Below, piece after piece: positions 48,641 to 59,827 of a stretch of DNA of 64,000 bases. The position numbers and the translations under genes were made by a program. Where the stretch lies: positions 16,366,106-16,430,105 of the forward strand of contig AP025071.1 in assembly GCA_036186865.1 (NCBI GenBank). The letters run 5' to 3'. Each line of letters starts with the position of its first letter. The stretch's first letter is position 1. The notes under the pieces were generated by a model, which was given only the letters and a program-made list of their open reading frames with translations, did not search any database and was not told the DNA's origin. The DNA comes from Eustoma russellianum. Lineage: Eukaryota > Streptophyta > Magnoliopsida > Gentianales > Gentianaceae.

Positions 48641-50324
48641 ATGAACATGGATTTAGTAATTTTGAATAGGGTAATGGGCACTTTCGGCCCTAGGTCCAAT
48701 TTTGGTGCTTCTTATGAACTAACCACTTCAAAGCATAGTTATGTAAATATGTACAAGATATGAATTGAAATTATATTATTGGTGAAAGACAACTTAGATG
48801 TTCAATAGTTATAAGAACATAAATTCCTAATGCCACAAGTCCAAGAAATTAAAGTATGTAAGTATGATAACTCATAGCCCAAAAAGTCCAAATTAGCCAA
48901 TTAATACAAGCTAATTGAATAAGTAATAACCAATTACAATTATGAACGAATAATTACTAATTCCAAATAAGAATAACCATAAAGTTAATGAAAAGGAAAG
49001 AAGACCTACGTAAAGCCTTCCCTCATGCATGTTGTCTTCATAGTTTTCAACAACACTGAGTTATCTACAAGAAGGTTTATAAGTTCTGCATGAAATGTTT
49101 TTAAAGTTTTCATGATTTAAGGAATTGTAACAACGAATGATTCCATATGACTTATGCATGTATCTGTGGGTGAGTGTAACACCTTGTCTAGGACAAAGAC
49201 TCTCTACCTTTCTGTGTACGCATGATCTGCAGGCTGAGTGTAACAACTTGTCCTGGACAAGGGTTCTCTGCCTTTAAGTTATGTCTATGACGTTCTGTAT
49301 GGAGAACTCCCTGATGTCTAGTCCTAGAGGAGGATGCCAGGGCAAAATGCGTTATCGTAGAGTGCAACACCGCGTCCGGGACTTGGGTTCTTTGTTATAA
49401 CGCATCATCGTTAGTCCTATGTACGTATGACATAACACCTTGGTTGGACCATCGGGATTCATAGATTGTACTCATGCCTATTCGGCGAATCATTCGATAA
49501 GTCGTAGGTACCATTCTTATGTTACAAAAAGTGCTATGGCCATTCATGTCATGTTTATGTATGAACGAAAAGAAATGAAAGTTTCAAAGGTTTTACGACG
49601 CATTCATCACAATCATGTCTCATGAACGTTCTAGTGCCCCTAAGTTACGACTTTCTTAGTACGAGAAAAAGTATGATTAAAAGAAACAAACCAAAAGAGA
49701 ATCTACACAAGAACGATGTTGACTATATGTTAAGACAGAAATGATTAACAGAAGATACTGTTTACTTTATGATGCTCCTTATCTATTATAGACTTGTATT
49801 ATATGATATCTGTTAGATTTATTGTATTGTTTACTTTTACTGAGTTCTTTACTGTTATCTTCATACATATCGCGTATATGATATATATGCTACACCTTAC
49901 TATATCACCCACTACCCTAGTCCCCATGCATGATCTGCTTGACAAACCTAGGCGAAAATACTTGCTGAGCGATTCATTATCACTCACCCTTTTATTTTAC
50001 CATGCAGATCCACAGGATCTTGAGCCAGAGTTCTTAGAGGATCAGCCTCGAGACTAGGTGTGATGAGCTGACTAGTATCCTGCTACGGCCTCTTTTGTAT
50101 TTTGGATATTTAGCTCTGTATTATGATATTTTATACTCATAATGTACTTATGACACTTATTCGGATGTATTAGGATGTACTTATGTCGATGTTTATTTTT
50201 GCTTATCTTACTTTTCTTCTGCTCATTGACACATGTTATGACGATTTGTGCATAATGATATGGCTCGTAGCAGAGTACGGCGGGTGCACCGTGCCGAGAC
50301 CCTAGTCCCGGACAGGGCGCTTAA
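48641..50324 (+). repeat. Element G, 3' LTR, last part
   Basis: Matches 11388-13109 of the 5' LTR, including the TGTAACACC-type blocks and the conserved module (49966-50057). The end reads GCGCTTAA here and GTGCTTCA in the tandem copy (54865), so the ancestral end was probably ..CA. The target copy attac follows. Confidence 0.82.
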
Positions 50325-50468
50325 ATTACTTATATTTTCCTATTCCCCTACAAACACTATATGCGAAATATTAAGTTTATCCTACATAATTTTCTTATTT
50401 TCCTTTTTCTTTCTTTTCTTTTTTTGTTCCGTTTATTTGTTTACACCCCTAGAGGGCAAGGTGTAACA
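50325..50468 (-). repeat. Element M, 3' LTR, first 144 bp
   Basis: On the minus strand it starts TGTTACACC at 50468, directly after the polypurine tract. G is inserted at 50324/50325 and the rest of the LTR is 8576-6041. Confidence 0.75.
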
Positions 50469-50508
50469 TTACTCCCCCCTTACAATAAGTTTCATTATCG
50501 AAACTTGC
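50469..50508 (-). other. M polypurine tract and preceding hairpin
   Basis: On the minus strand: CAAGTTTCG..GAAACTT hairpin, then GTAAGGGGGGAGTAA, then the LTR. Copy 2 is at 55010-55049. In copy 1 the inner base pair is changed (TCGATAATGAA); in copy 2 it is intact (TCGATGACGAA). Confidence 0.8.
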
Positions 50509-52946
50509 ATATCACGTGATTAATAACTTAGTGAAGTTCTACCTAATCTATTCATCTGGTATATGACACGAATGTCATTATGTCAACCGTACTCTTAAGT
50601 GGTCAACCTTCTAATTCCTCTTGTACCACTTAATCGTTTATCATTCCACTTATATAATTGTGATCTACTATTCCGAATTCTTAAACTAATCACATATGAT
50701 CAATTAACTAGGTAGAGAACTAATCTCAAATGTACTTTAAGTGCTCCAATAGGCCAACCATTACGCTTCCTTAACAGAGAACCAAGTTCTCAAAATCAAT
50801 TCTTATATACTTACGAGCTAACTCTATGATCATGTCCCTACTCTTTCTGAGATATCATCAACACCTAATATACGAAATATGTGTATGGACATTTTTTTCT
50901 TTAAAAAATTGTAACTTATGTGGCTATAATTTGAAATATAGATTTAATTGTTTAAAACAATATCATTCTATTTGTGTAAACATGAGAATCAAAATAATAT
51001 ATACTTGTTTTCACAAAACGGTATTTTAAATGACCACTTATAAAATAATGATATAACTTGTTCGCAAAAGCATTACCATAAAATTGCATTAAAACAGTTG
51101 AAATTCAACAACGTAAAACTTTATAAAATGAGTTGAATGCGGTACCTTTCCTTTTTAAAAGAAGTGTATATTTTTGAAAGCAACGTTTTGGCTTCACAAA
51201 AGTTAAATAAGTTCATCGCGAGTGAATAAATAACTTTAAAAACACTTTAACGAATAAAATACTTGCGATATCGATAGTTCTCAAGTAAAATTAATTTTAA
51301 CTAAAAATAAATGTAACAAAAACGGATATTTGAAATATTATGTAAAAAATATATATAAACACACCGTTTTTAGAAGAACATCAATATTTTAAAAGTTTTC
51401 CCTTTTTTAAGGCCATCAAATGAATTGAAATTTTACTATATTGAAATACAAGTACGGAACAGAATTTAGCCTCGTAAAGTTTAGTAGACTATAAAAAGAA
51501 TGAGACTCAATAAGGTCTTTTCGAAAACAAAATTTTTTTTGAAGTCCCTATAAATTATAGGTATACATTGGTGTACGTGCTTACATAAAATATTTATCTG
51601 CTTGAAAAATATACCAGTCCAATATTTCGTATAATTCTATAAATCATCCTTATTTTCGAATAAGGTCTCCTATGTACAGTTTCTTATAAGTCTAGCATTT
51701 GTCTGCTCATGATAAACTCTTTAACTTAAAATCGTCCAATCCTATCATGGCACTCAATTTACTGATCAACTTAAGGTGTTCTAATTCACCATGCTTCTGT
51801 GTGTCACTCTGATTCACTGTATCTTGTTACTTGGTTATTTGAACCACTTATTTTGACATAGTTACATCACATATGAAAAGCCACCACTACTTGTTCATGC
51901 TTACCATATTTCAATTCAAACCTACTAGATTCAAGCCAAATATTATGATGTCAACACTTAACCCACAATTTGTAATGATATATCATTCCAAAGAACGTAC
52001 TATAGTCGATTCTCGGCTGTCGCTATCGATCAATACCTCTACTAAAACTAATATCGTTGACCTATTTTGATAACACTATATTCAACATCTTAACCCTAGA
52101 CGATAAATTCTTTGGTACAATATCATTCACTAAACTCTATTGATCATAATGCTTATAGCTTATTACTTAGTTTTATCATTCTACTATAAATCTTTCATTA
52201 GTAGCTACGATCTTAGCTTAGACCTAGTCGTGTTCTGACATTATGGTTAATTAAGGGCATGAACTCTCTTTAGTTACCTTTAAGGTACCAGGTCTCCTGC
52301 TGCAATTATGGTAAGGCATCCCGAGTTACTGCATGACCCATTAATATGTTAATTAACGTTTGCATTAGGGTATTCTAGTTAACATTGTAATGCATTCAAA
52401 TTAATTATGTAATATTCAACTAGGTTTACTAATATGACGTCCTAAATGATTATGATCAAACTTAGATAAGGTAAGATTGTATGGTATAGTCTAGGTATAC
52501 GTGTTCTTTAACCGATGAACTCCTTAAGTTTATGATCATAACTTATTTCTAGCATTGTTCTTAGCATTATCATTTCTTAAGTCTAATATCAAGTCTTATT
52601 TCTAAGATCATCCATAAAATATAATCGACACTTGTGAGAAGAATCAGTGCTTATGCCTAAGGTTGACTCTTAATCGCAATCGCTACTTGTGTCTAAGATC
52701 ATGACTTATGGGTAAGATCATCTCTTAATTTTCTACAATCATGGCCTAAATCTAAGTTTCTGTTGTGGATCTAGAGCCATGCTCTGAAGAGTCGCACTAT
52801 AAGACAGGTTGTGCTTCTTAAACTCATCCCAAATTTGGTCCAAGTGCTTGGTATTGTCAGTCGTTCCTATGCCCCCACTCCTCCGCATCTTCTGGTAGAA
52901 GGATCTCAGTCCCAACTGTGTGGCGGTGGAGGCGGTGTTGTGCCTA

Positions 52947-53096
52947 CTATGTCATAGTTTTAGCAGTTGCTGCTGTTGTGCTAAGGTGTTGGTCATTGTG
53001 ACTGTGGCGTCTGCAAGTACTTGGGGATAGTCCCTTGATTCTGGTGGTCATCGCCGCCATTTCTGCATTACTGGCGTGTTCTCGTCTTGGCGGCAT
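52947..53096 (-). pseudogene. Element M gag N-terminus, truncated (copy 1)
   Basis: ATG at 53096-53094 (minus) reads MPPRREHASNAEMAAMTTRI, the usual start of plant Ty3/gypsy Gag proteins. The frame stops at 52947 after a shift in a CAG-rich stretch. A continuation in another frame (LGLRSFYQKMRRSG..WDEFKKHNL) can be followed to about 52800, where the sequence switches to non-coding leader. No capsid core or zinc knuckle remains. An identical copy is at 57488-57637. Confidence 0.6.
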
Positions 53097-53399
53097 TTTC
53101 TGGTACTTAGGACAGCTGAGAAGTATTCTTATTTGATTCAGGCTAAGTTGGAGGTATTTTGGAAATTTCAAACCACTTAGGGGTTGCATGCAAAGGTTTA
53201 GGGGTAAAATGGTAAATAAATGAAAAAACAGAAGGATGGCTCACACTCCCCTTAGCCGCGATCATAACTTAGGTCTAAAATCATCTCTTAAGTCTACTTT
53301 ATTCATTAGGGATAAAATCGTCATTTTAAGAAAAAGATCATAGCTTATGTCTAAGTGACCTAGTTAATCCTGCGTTTCCGAGGAGGATCTAAAACCTTG

Positions 53400-53411
53400 G
53401 CTCTGACACCA
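53400..53411 (-). other. Primer-binding site of M
   Basis: Minus strand TGGTGTCAGAGC, two bases after the LTR end CTACA (53414). It differs from the tRNA-Met type site of the other elements at one base (A to G). It is missing in copy 2. Confidence 0.8.
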
Positions 53412-53413
53412 CC

Positions 53414-53910
53414 TGTAGCGCCCCACTCCCGAATCCTAGCATCGGGAATGGTGCAGCTGCTATAGTCTACTAAGAGAACTACAAGGCATCGTTCAATTTC
53501 TTACATGATAGAAATAACGTAGAAATGTTTTGCGAAAACGGTAATTAAAAATTCAAACTAAATTTATTAATAATCATAATACGAGAATAAATGAAATGTT
53601 TAGGACTGACGAAACTCATCACGTCAATCGAAATTCTAAAAGTCTGATAAAAATGAGATAAATATAAAATCCACCAAATCCCAGAAATGTCTCGCAAAGC
53701 TCACTCACCCCAGCTTGCGCAATCTGACTCGTCCTCTACGAAGATATAATTGAACTTAGGCTCACATGTGGAGGGAGTAGTAGTAGAGGTGAGAGATTTA
53801 GAAATCACCCATAAGTTACCTGTCTTTTCCCAGAAAGGATCCATACCTACAATAAATACACAACACATAAGGCAAATAACATATTCTCGATCCGATCGCA
53901 AGGTAAACAC
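53414..53910 (-). repeat. Element M, 5' LTR, proximal part (copy 1)
   Basis: Matches 6041-6540. Contains the conserved module in a slightly decayed form (stem near 53786-53812) and the acidic frame EPKFNYIFVEDES ending at 53701. Cut at 53910 by the tandem duplication junction. Confidence 0.85.
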
Positions 53911-56900
53911 CGCGTCCGGGACTTGGGTTCTTTGTTATAACGCATCATCGTTAGTCCTATGTACGTATGACATAACACCTTGGTTGGACCATCGGGATTC
54001 ATAGATTGTACTCATGCCTATTCGGCGAATCATTTGATAAGTCGTAGGTACCATTCTTATGTTACAAAAAGTGCTATGGCCATTCATGTCATGTTTATGT
54101 ATGAATGAAAAGAAATGAAAGTTTCAAAGGTTTTACAACGCATTCATCACAATCATGTCTCATGAACGTTCTGGTGCCCCTAAGTTACGACTTTCTTAGT
54201 ACGAGAAAAAGTATGATTAAAAGAAACAAACCAAAAGAGAATCTACACAAGAACGATGTTGACTATATGTTAAGACAGAAATGATTAACAGAAGATACTG
54301 TTTACTTTATGATGCTCCTTATCTATTATAGACTTGAATTATATGATATCTGTTAGATTTATTGTATTGTTTACTTTTACTGAGTTCTTTACTGTTATCT
54401 TCATACATATTGCGTATATGATATATATGCTACACCTTACTATATCACCCACTACCCTAGTCCCCATGCATGATCTGCTTGACAAACCTAGGCGAAAATA
54501 CTTGCTGAGCGATTCATTATCACTCACCCTTTTATTTTACCATGCAGATCCACAGGATCTTGAGCCAGAGTTCTTAGAGGATCAGCCTCGAGACTAGTTG
54601 TGATGAGCTGACTAGTATCCTGCTACGGCCTCTTTTGTATTTTGGATATTTAGCCCTGTATTATGATATTTTATACTCATAATGTACTTATGACACTTAT
54701 TCCGATGTATTAGGATGTACTTATGTCGATGTTTATTTTTGCTTATCTTACTTTTCTTCTGCTCATTGACACATGTTATGACGATTTGTGCATGAATGAT
54801 ATGGCTTGTAGCAGAGTACGGCGGGTGCACCGTGCCGAGACCCTAGTCCCGGACAGGGTGCTTCAATTACTTATATTTTCCTATTCCCCTACAAACACTA
54901 TATGCGAAATATTAAGTTTATCCCACATAATTTTCTTATTTTCCTTTTTCTTTCTTTTCTTTTTTTGTTCTGTTTATTTGTTTACACACCTAGAGGGCAA
55001 GGTGTAACATTCCTCCCCCCTTACAATAAGTTTCGTCATCGAAACTTGCATATCACGTGATTAATAACTTAGTGAAGTTCTACCTAATCTATTCATCTGG
55101 TATATGACACGAATGTCATTATGTCAACCGTACTCTTAAGTAGTCAACCTTCTAATTCCTCTTGTACCACTTAATCGTTTATCATTCCACTTATATAATT
55201 GTGATCTACTATTCCGAATTCTTAAACTAATCACATATGATCAATTAACTAGGTAGAGAACTAATCTCAAATGTACTTTAAGTGCTCCAATAGGCCAACC
55301 ATTACGCTTCCTTAACAGAGAACCAAGTTCTCAAAATCAATTCTTATATACTTACGAGCTAACTCTATGATCATGTCCCTACTCTTTCTGAGATATCATC
55401 AACACCTAATATACGAAATATGTGTATGGACATTTTTCTCTTTAAAAAATTTTAACTTATGTGGCTATAATTTGAAATATAGATTTAATTGTTTAAAACA
55501 ATATCATTCTATTTGTGTAAACAGGAGAATCAAAATAATATATACTTGTTTTCACAAAACGGTATTTTAAATGACCACTTATAAAATAATGATATAACTT
55601 GTTCGCAAAAGCATTACCATAAAATTGCATTAAAACAGTTGAAATTTAACAACGTAAAACTTTATAAAATGAGTTGAATGCGGTACCTTTCCTTTTTAAA
55701 AGAAGTGTATATTTTTGAAAGCAACGTTTTGGCTTCAAAAAAGTTAAATAAGTTCATCGCGAGTGAATAAATAACTTTAAAAACACTTTAACGAATAAAA
55801 TACTTGCGATATCGGTAGTTCTCAAGTAAAATTAATTTTGACTAAAAATAAATGTAACAAAAACGGATATTTGAAATATTGTGTAAAAAATATATATAAA
55901 CACACCGTTTTTGGAAGAACGTCAATATTTTAAAAGTTTTCCCTTTTTGAAGGCCATCAAAAGAATTGAAATTTTACTATATTGAAGTACAAGTACGGAA
56001 CAGAATTTAGCCTCGTAAAGTTTAGTAGACTATAAAAAGAATGAGACTCAATAAGTTCTTTTCGAAAACAAAAATTTTTTTGAAGTCCCTATAAATTATA
56101 GGTATACATTGGTGTACGTGCTTACATAAAATATTTATCTGTTTGAAAAATATACCAGTCCAATATTTCGTATAATTCTATAAATCATCCTTATTTTCGA
56201 ATAAGGTCTCCTATGTACATTTTCTTATAAGTCTAGCATTTGTCTGCTCATGATAAACTCTTTAACTTAAAATCGTCCAATCCTATCATGGCACTCAATT
56301 TACTGATCAACTTAAGGTGTTCTAATTCACCATGCTTCTGTGTGTCACTCTGATTCACTGTATCTTGTTACTTGGTTATTTGAACCATTTATTTTGACAT
56401 AGTTACATCACATTTGAAAAGCCACCACTACTTGTTCATGCTTACCATATTTCAATTCAAACCTACTAGATTCAAGCCAAATATTATGATGTCAACACTT
56501 AACCCACAATTTGTAATGATATATCATTCCAAAGTACGTACTATAGTCGATTCTCGACCGTCGCTATCGATCAATACCTCTACTAAAACTAATATCGTTG
56601 ACCTATTTTGATAACACTATATTCAACATCTTAACCCTAGACGATAAATTCTTTGGTATAATATCATTCACTAAACTCTACTGATCATAATGCTTATAGC
56701 TTATTACTTAGTTTTATCATTCTACTATAAATCTTTCATTAGTAGCTACGATCTTAGCTTAGACCTAGTCGTGTTCTGACATTATGGTTAATTAAGGGCA
56801 TGAACTCTCTTTAGTTACCTTTAAGGTACCAGGTCTCCTGCTGCAATTATGGTAAGGCATCCCGAGTTACTGCATGACCCATTAATATGTTAATTAACGT

Positions 56901-58406
56901 TTGCATTAGGGTATTCTAGTTAACATTGTAATGCATTCAAATTAATTATGTAATATTCAACTAGGTTTACTAATATGACGTCCTAAATGATTATGATCAA
57001 ACTTAGATAAGGTAAGATTGTATGGTATAGTCTAGGTATACGTGTTCTTTAACCGATGAACTCCTTAAGTTTATGATCATAACTTATTTCTAGCATTGTT
57101 CTTAGCATTATCATTTCTTAAGTCTAATATCAAGTCTTATTTCTAAGATCATCCATAAAATATAATCGACACTTGTGAGAAGAATCAGTGCTTATGCCTA
57201 AGGTTGACTCTTAATCGCAATCGCTACTTGTGTCTAAGATCATGACTTATGGGTAAGATCATCTCTTAATTTTCTACAATCATGGCCTAAATCTAAGTTT
57301 CTGTTGTGGATCTAGAGCCATGCTCTGAAGAGTCGCACTATAAGACAGGTTGTACTTCTTAAACTCATCCCAAATTTGGTCCAAGTGCTTGGTGTTGTCA
57401 GTCGTTCCTACGCCCCCACTCCTCCGCATCTTCTGGTAGAAGGATCTCAGTCCCAACTGTGTGGCGGTGGAGGCGGTGTTGTGCCTACTATGTCATAGTT
57501 TTAGCAGTTGCTGCTGTTGTGCTAAGGTGTTGGTCATTGTGACTGTGGCGTCTGCAAGTACTTGGGGATAGTCCCTTGATTCTGGTGGTCATCGCCGCCA
57601 TTTCTGCATTACTGGCGTGTTCTCGTCTTGGCGGCATTTTCTGGTACTTAGGACAGCTGAGAAGTATTCTTATTTGATTCAGGCTAAGTTGGAGGTATTT
57701 TGGAAATTTCAAACCACTTAGGGGTTGCATGCAAAGGTTTAGGGGTAAAATGGTAAATAAATGAAAAAACAGAAGGATGGCTCACACTCCCCTTAGCCGC
57801 GATCATAACTTAGGTCTAAAATCATCTCTTAAGTCTACTTTATTCATTAGGGATAAAATCGTCATTTTAAGAAAAAGATCATAGCTTATGTCTAAGTGAC
57901 CTAGTTAATCCTGTGTTTCCGAGGAGGATCTAAAACCTCGGGAATGGTGCACCTGCTGTAGTCTACTAAGAGAACTACAAGGCATCGTTCAATTTCTTAC
58001 ATGATAGAAATAACATAGAAATGTTTTGCGAAAACGGTAATTAAAAATTCAAACTAAATTTATAAATAATCATAATACGAGAATAAATGAAATGTTTAGG
58101 ACTGACGAAACTCATCACGTCAATCGAAATTCTAAAAGTCTGATAAAAATGAGATAAATATAAAATCCACCAAATCCGCGAAATGTCTCGCAAAGCTCAC
58201 TCACCCCAGCTTGCGCAATCTGACTCGTCCTCTACGAAGATATAATTGAACTCAGGCTCACATGTGGAGGGAGTAGTAGTAGAGGTGAGAGATTTAGAAA
58301 TCACCCATAAGTTACCTGTCTTTTCCCAGAAAGGATCCATACCTACAATAAATACACAACACATAAGGCAAATAACATATACCCGATCCGATCGCATGGT
58401 AAACAC
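53911..58406. repeat. 4.54-kb tandem duplication, copy 2
   Basis: Order: G LTR end 53911-54865, target copy attac 54866-54870, M 3' LTR start to 55009 (minus), M interior 55010-57938 (minus), M 5' LTR from 57939. Differences from copy 1 are scattered single bases, a 1-bp indel near 54792 and the 45-bp deletion near 57938 that removes the primer site and the LTR end. Confidence 0.9.
57488..57637 (-). pseudogene. Element M gag N-terminus, truncated (copy 2)
   Basis: Same 50-codon fragment as 52947-53096, starting MPPRREHASN on the minus strand, with the same stop. It is present only because the 4.54-kb block is duplicated. The upstream primer site is deleted in this copy. Confidence 0.6.
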
Positions 58407-58987
58407 ACAATAACCAATATAATATCTTAGATATCCATATAATCCAAGTAACAGCACGGAAACATAATGTAAATAACTGCATAAAGTAAGTCACTTCACA
58501 TAATAATGCGCAACTTCATGATGCATGCCCCTACTTCTAAATGTCATATGCAACAAAGGTCATGTCATGCGATATGTCCATACATGCTCCCCGGGGGTCG
58601 TGGCTTTGGGATCCCCCCACCACCGGCCACCTGAAACTAAGTGTCTGTAGCCCGTGCACTACAATCCACCATACCTGAGTGAATGTGAACCATGCGTCAC
58701 AATCCACCATATCTGAGTGTCTATGATCTGTGCGTCACAATCCACCATAAATGCAATGCTCATGCCATGAATACAATGCAAATTCCATCTTTCTGTTTTT
58801 CTAGGGTTCGTGGACCATTTCCTTGCCTCCTCTAGCATTCATTCCTTGGTAGATTAATTATTTAAAAAATAAGAAGTTGGTATCTGCCATCAAATATATT
58901 TCCTGCGGCTTCTACAAATTTTCCAGCATTTTCTACTATTTTTCCTTATTTTTCTCTATATTTTCCACATTTTTCTAGGATTTATTC
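57939..58987 (-). repeat. Element M, 5' LTR (copy 2), truncated
   Basis: Lacks its terminal ~30 bp next to the interior. It then follows 6077-7164 of the 3' LTR, including the acidic module (EPEFNYIFVEDES ending at 58197) and three 38-bp repeats (58643-58756). The match stops at about 58987 (GGATTTA), so more than 1.5 kb of this LTR and M's outer edge are missing. Confidence 0.82.
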
Positions 58988-59474
58988 AAGGAAATCACAT
59001 TCCATGTAAGATATTCATTGGGAGGATGGATGACGCCCATGCGAAGAAAAGACCTGCTTTGCACTACGTGTAAGAATCATAGAGGGTAGACGAGGAGGCA
59101 GTTCTTTGTGTGTATGTCGCTTCCTATTTGAAAATATGGTAATAAAACGATCACATTCAGAAGGATTGTCAAAACCCCCCAGTAATTCTCCATCGACTGG
59201 AGTGGAGCAAAAAGAAGCCATATGTTGAGATTTGTTCTGAAGATGAGAGTATGAAGAAGACTTGATCCAATATGCAGTAGCACATACTCATTAGCCATCG
59301 ACGGATCAAGCAATAAATTTAGGGTCAAGACGAAGAGTTGATGAGTTGGCAATCCGTGTGAGGTGATTTGAAATTGAGCATGTGAAGAATGTTGCAGTGC
59401 AGCACTTGGGTTGCGTCAGGAGTGCAACGAAGAAGAAGGACAACGGTTGAAGAAGCTTTTTGCGCAGGCGGGAA
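58988..59474. other. Unassigned segment between M and the Copia element
   Basis: Not LTR-M and not recognisably Copia. Base composition is less A/T-biased than its surroundings. On the minus strand an ATG frame 59221-59015 (68 codons, starting MASFCSTPVDGELLGG) is open, and upstream minus-strand sequence to 59460 also looks codon-like without clear domains. It could be a captured or dying gene exon. I do not recognise it. Confidence 0.3.
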
Positions 59475-59745
59475 TGTTAAAAACATGTGAAATGTCCTTT
59501 GTACCCTTTCTTTTCCTTTTGTATGCTGGCAGTTATTAAGGGTACAGTTGTCTTTTCACGTGTTTACTGTTTTTCCCTCCTCTTCTTCGATGTATAAAGC
59601 TCAGCTAAGGTTCTTCCTCAGAACAATGGATTGAATAACCGTTTCATTGTGAATTTTTTCTCTCTAATCACGGTTCCTCTTATTTTGAGTTTATTCTCAA
59701 TTCCTCGCATATGTTGTTGATTTTGATGTTTCAATCAATTTGACA
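59475..59745 (+). repeat. Copia element, 5' LTR (271 bp)
   Basis: Starts TGTTAAAAAC and ends TTGACA immediately before the primer site. A TATA box TATAAAG lies at 59593-59599. The short size is usual for Copia. The start is inferred from the TG..CA rule and cannot be confirmed, because the 3' LTR lies beyond the window. The preceding 5 bp is gggaa. Confidence 0.65.
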
Positions 59746-59758
59746 TGGTATCAGAGAG
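59746..59758 (+). other. Primer-binding site of the Copia element
   Basis: TGGTATCAGAGAG directly abuts the LTR end. The first ten bases match the initiator-tRNA-Met site. Confidence 0.85.
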
Positions 59759-59827
59759 ATTCCATTGATTGTTGATCTCATAGAGTTAAGATCGCATTCA
59801 AGTCTTCTGCAAAAGTCTGGTGTTAGA

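Larger units (their letters stand above)
8577..50324 (+). mobile_element. Element G: Ty3/gypsy-like gag-only LTR element, carrying the nested insertions
   Basis: The 5' LTR is 8577-13109 (TGTTATGAC..GCGCTACT, probably ..TACA originally). Primer site 13112-13124, interior 13110-14763 with only a decayed gag. The 3' LTR starts at 14764 (TGTTACGACC) and is split by LINE-2 at about 18720/48641, ending at 50324. Target copies gttac (8572-8576) and attac (50325-50329) differ at one base; the tandem copy also has attac at 54866-54870. Without its nested insertions G would be roughly 12 kb. The very long LTRs with a gag-only interior resemble the plant TR-GAG class, or a pol-deleted derivative. The nesting order rests on matching the two separated LTR parts to the intact 5' LTR. 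Confidence 0.8.
50469..53413 (-). mobile_element. Element M, interior (copy 1): gag start fused to an A-like non-coding leader
   Basis: About 2.9 kb on the minus strand. From the primer site (53411-53400) leftwards it holds a leader, the start of a gag gene (53096 to about 52800), then TCAGAGCATGGCTCTAGATCC (from 52787), which is the sequence following the primer site in A and T. It continues with A-like degenerate repeats (52540-52770) and an A/T-rich non-coding stretch to the polypurine tract at 50469. No pol domain was found. It looks like a chimera of two related elements and would have been non-autonomous. Confidence 0.75.
49371..53910. repeat. 4.54-kb tandem duplication, copy 1
   Basis: Copy 1 (49371-53910) and copy 2 (53911-58406) are nearly identical. 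They cover the last ~950 bp of G's 3' LTR, 144 bp of M's 3' LTR, the whole M interior and ~500 bp of M's 5' LTR. At the junction AAACAC|CGCGTCCGGG, the M LTR (GGTAAACAC, as at 58398-58406) is fused to the G LTR (GCAACACCGCGTCC, as at 49364-49377). The shared AACAC suggests a microhomology or replication event. Copy 2 is 45 bp shorter owing to a deletion near 57938. Confidence 0.9.
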
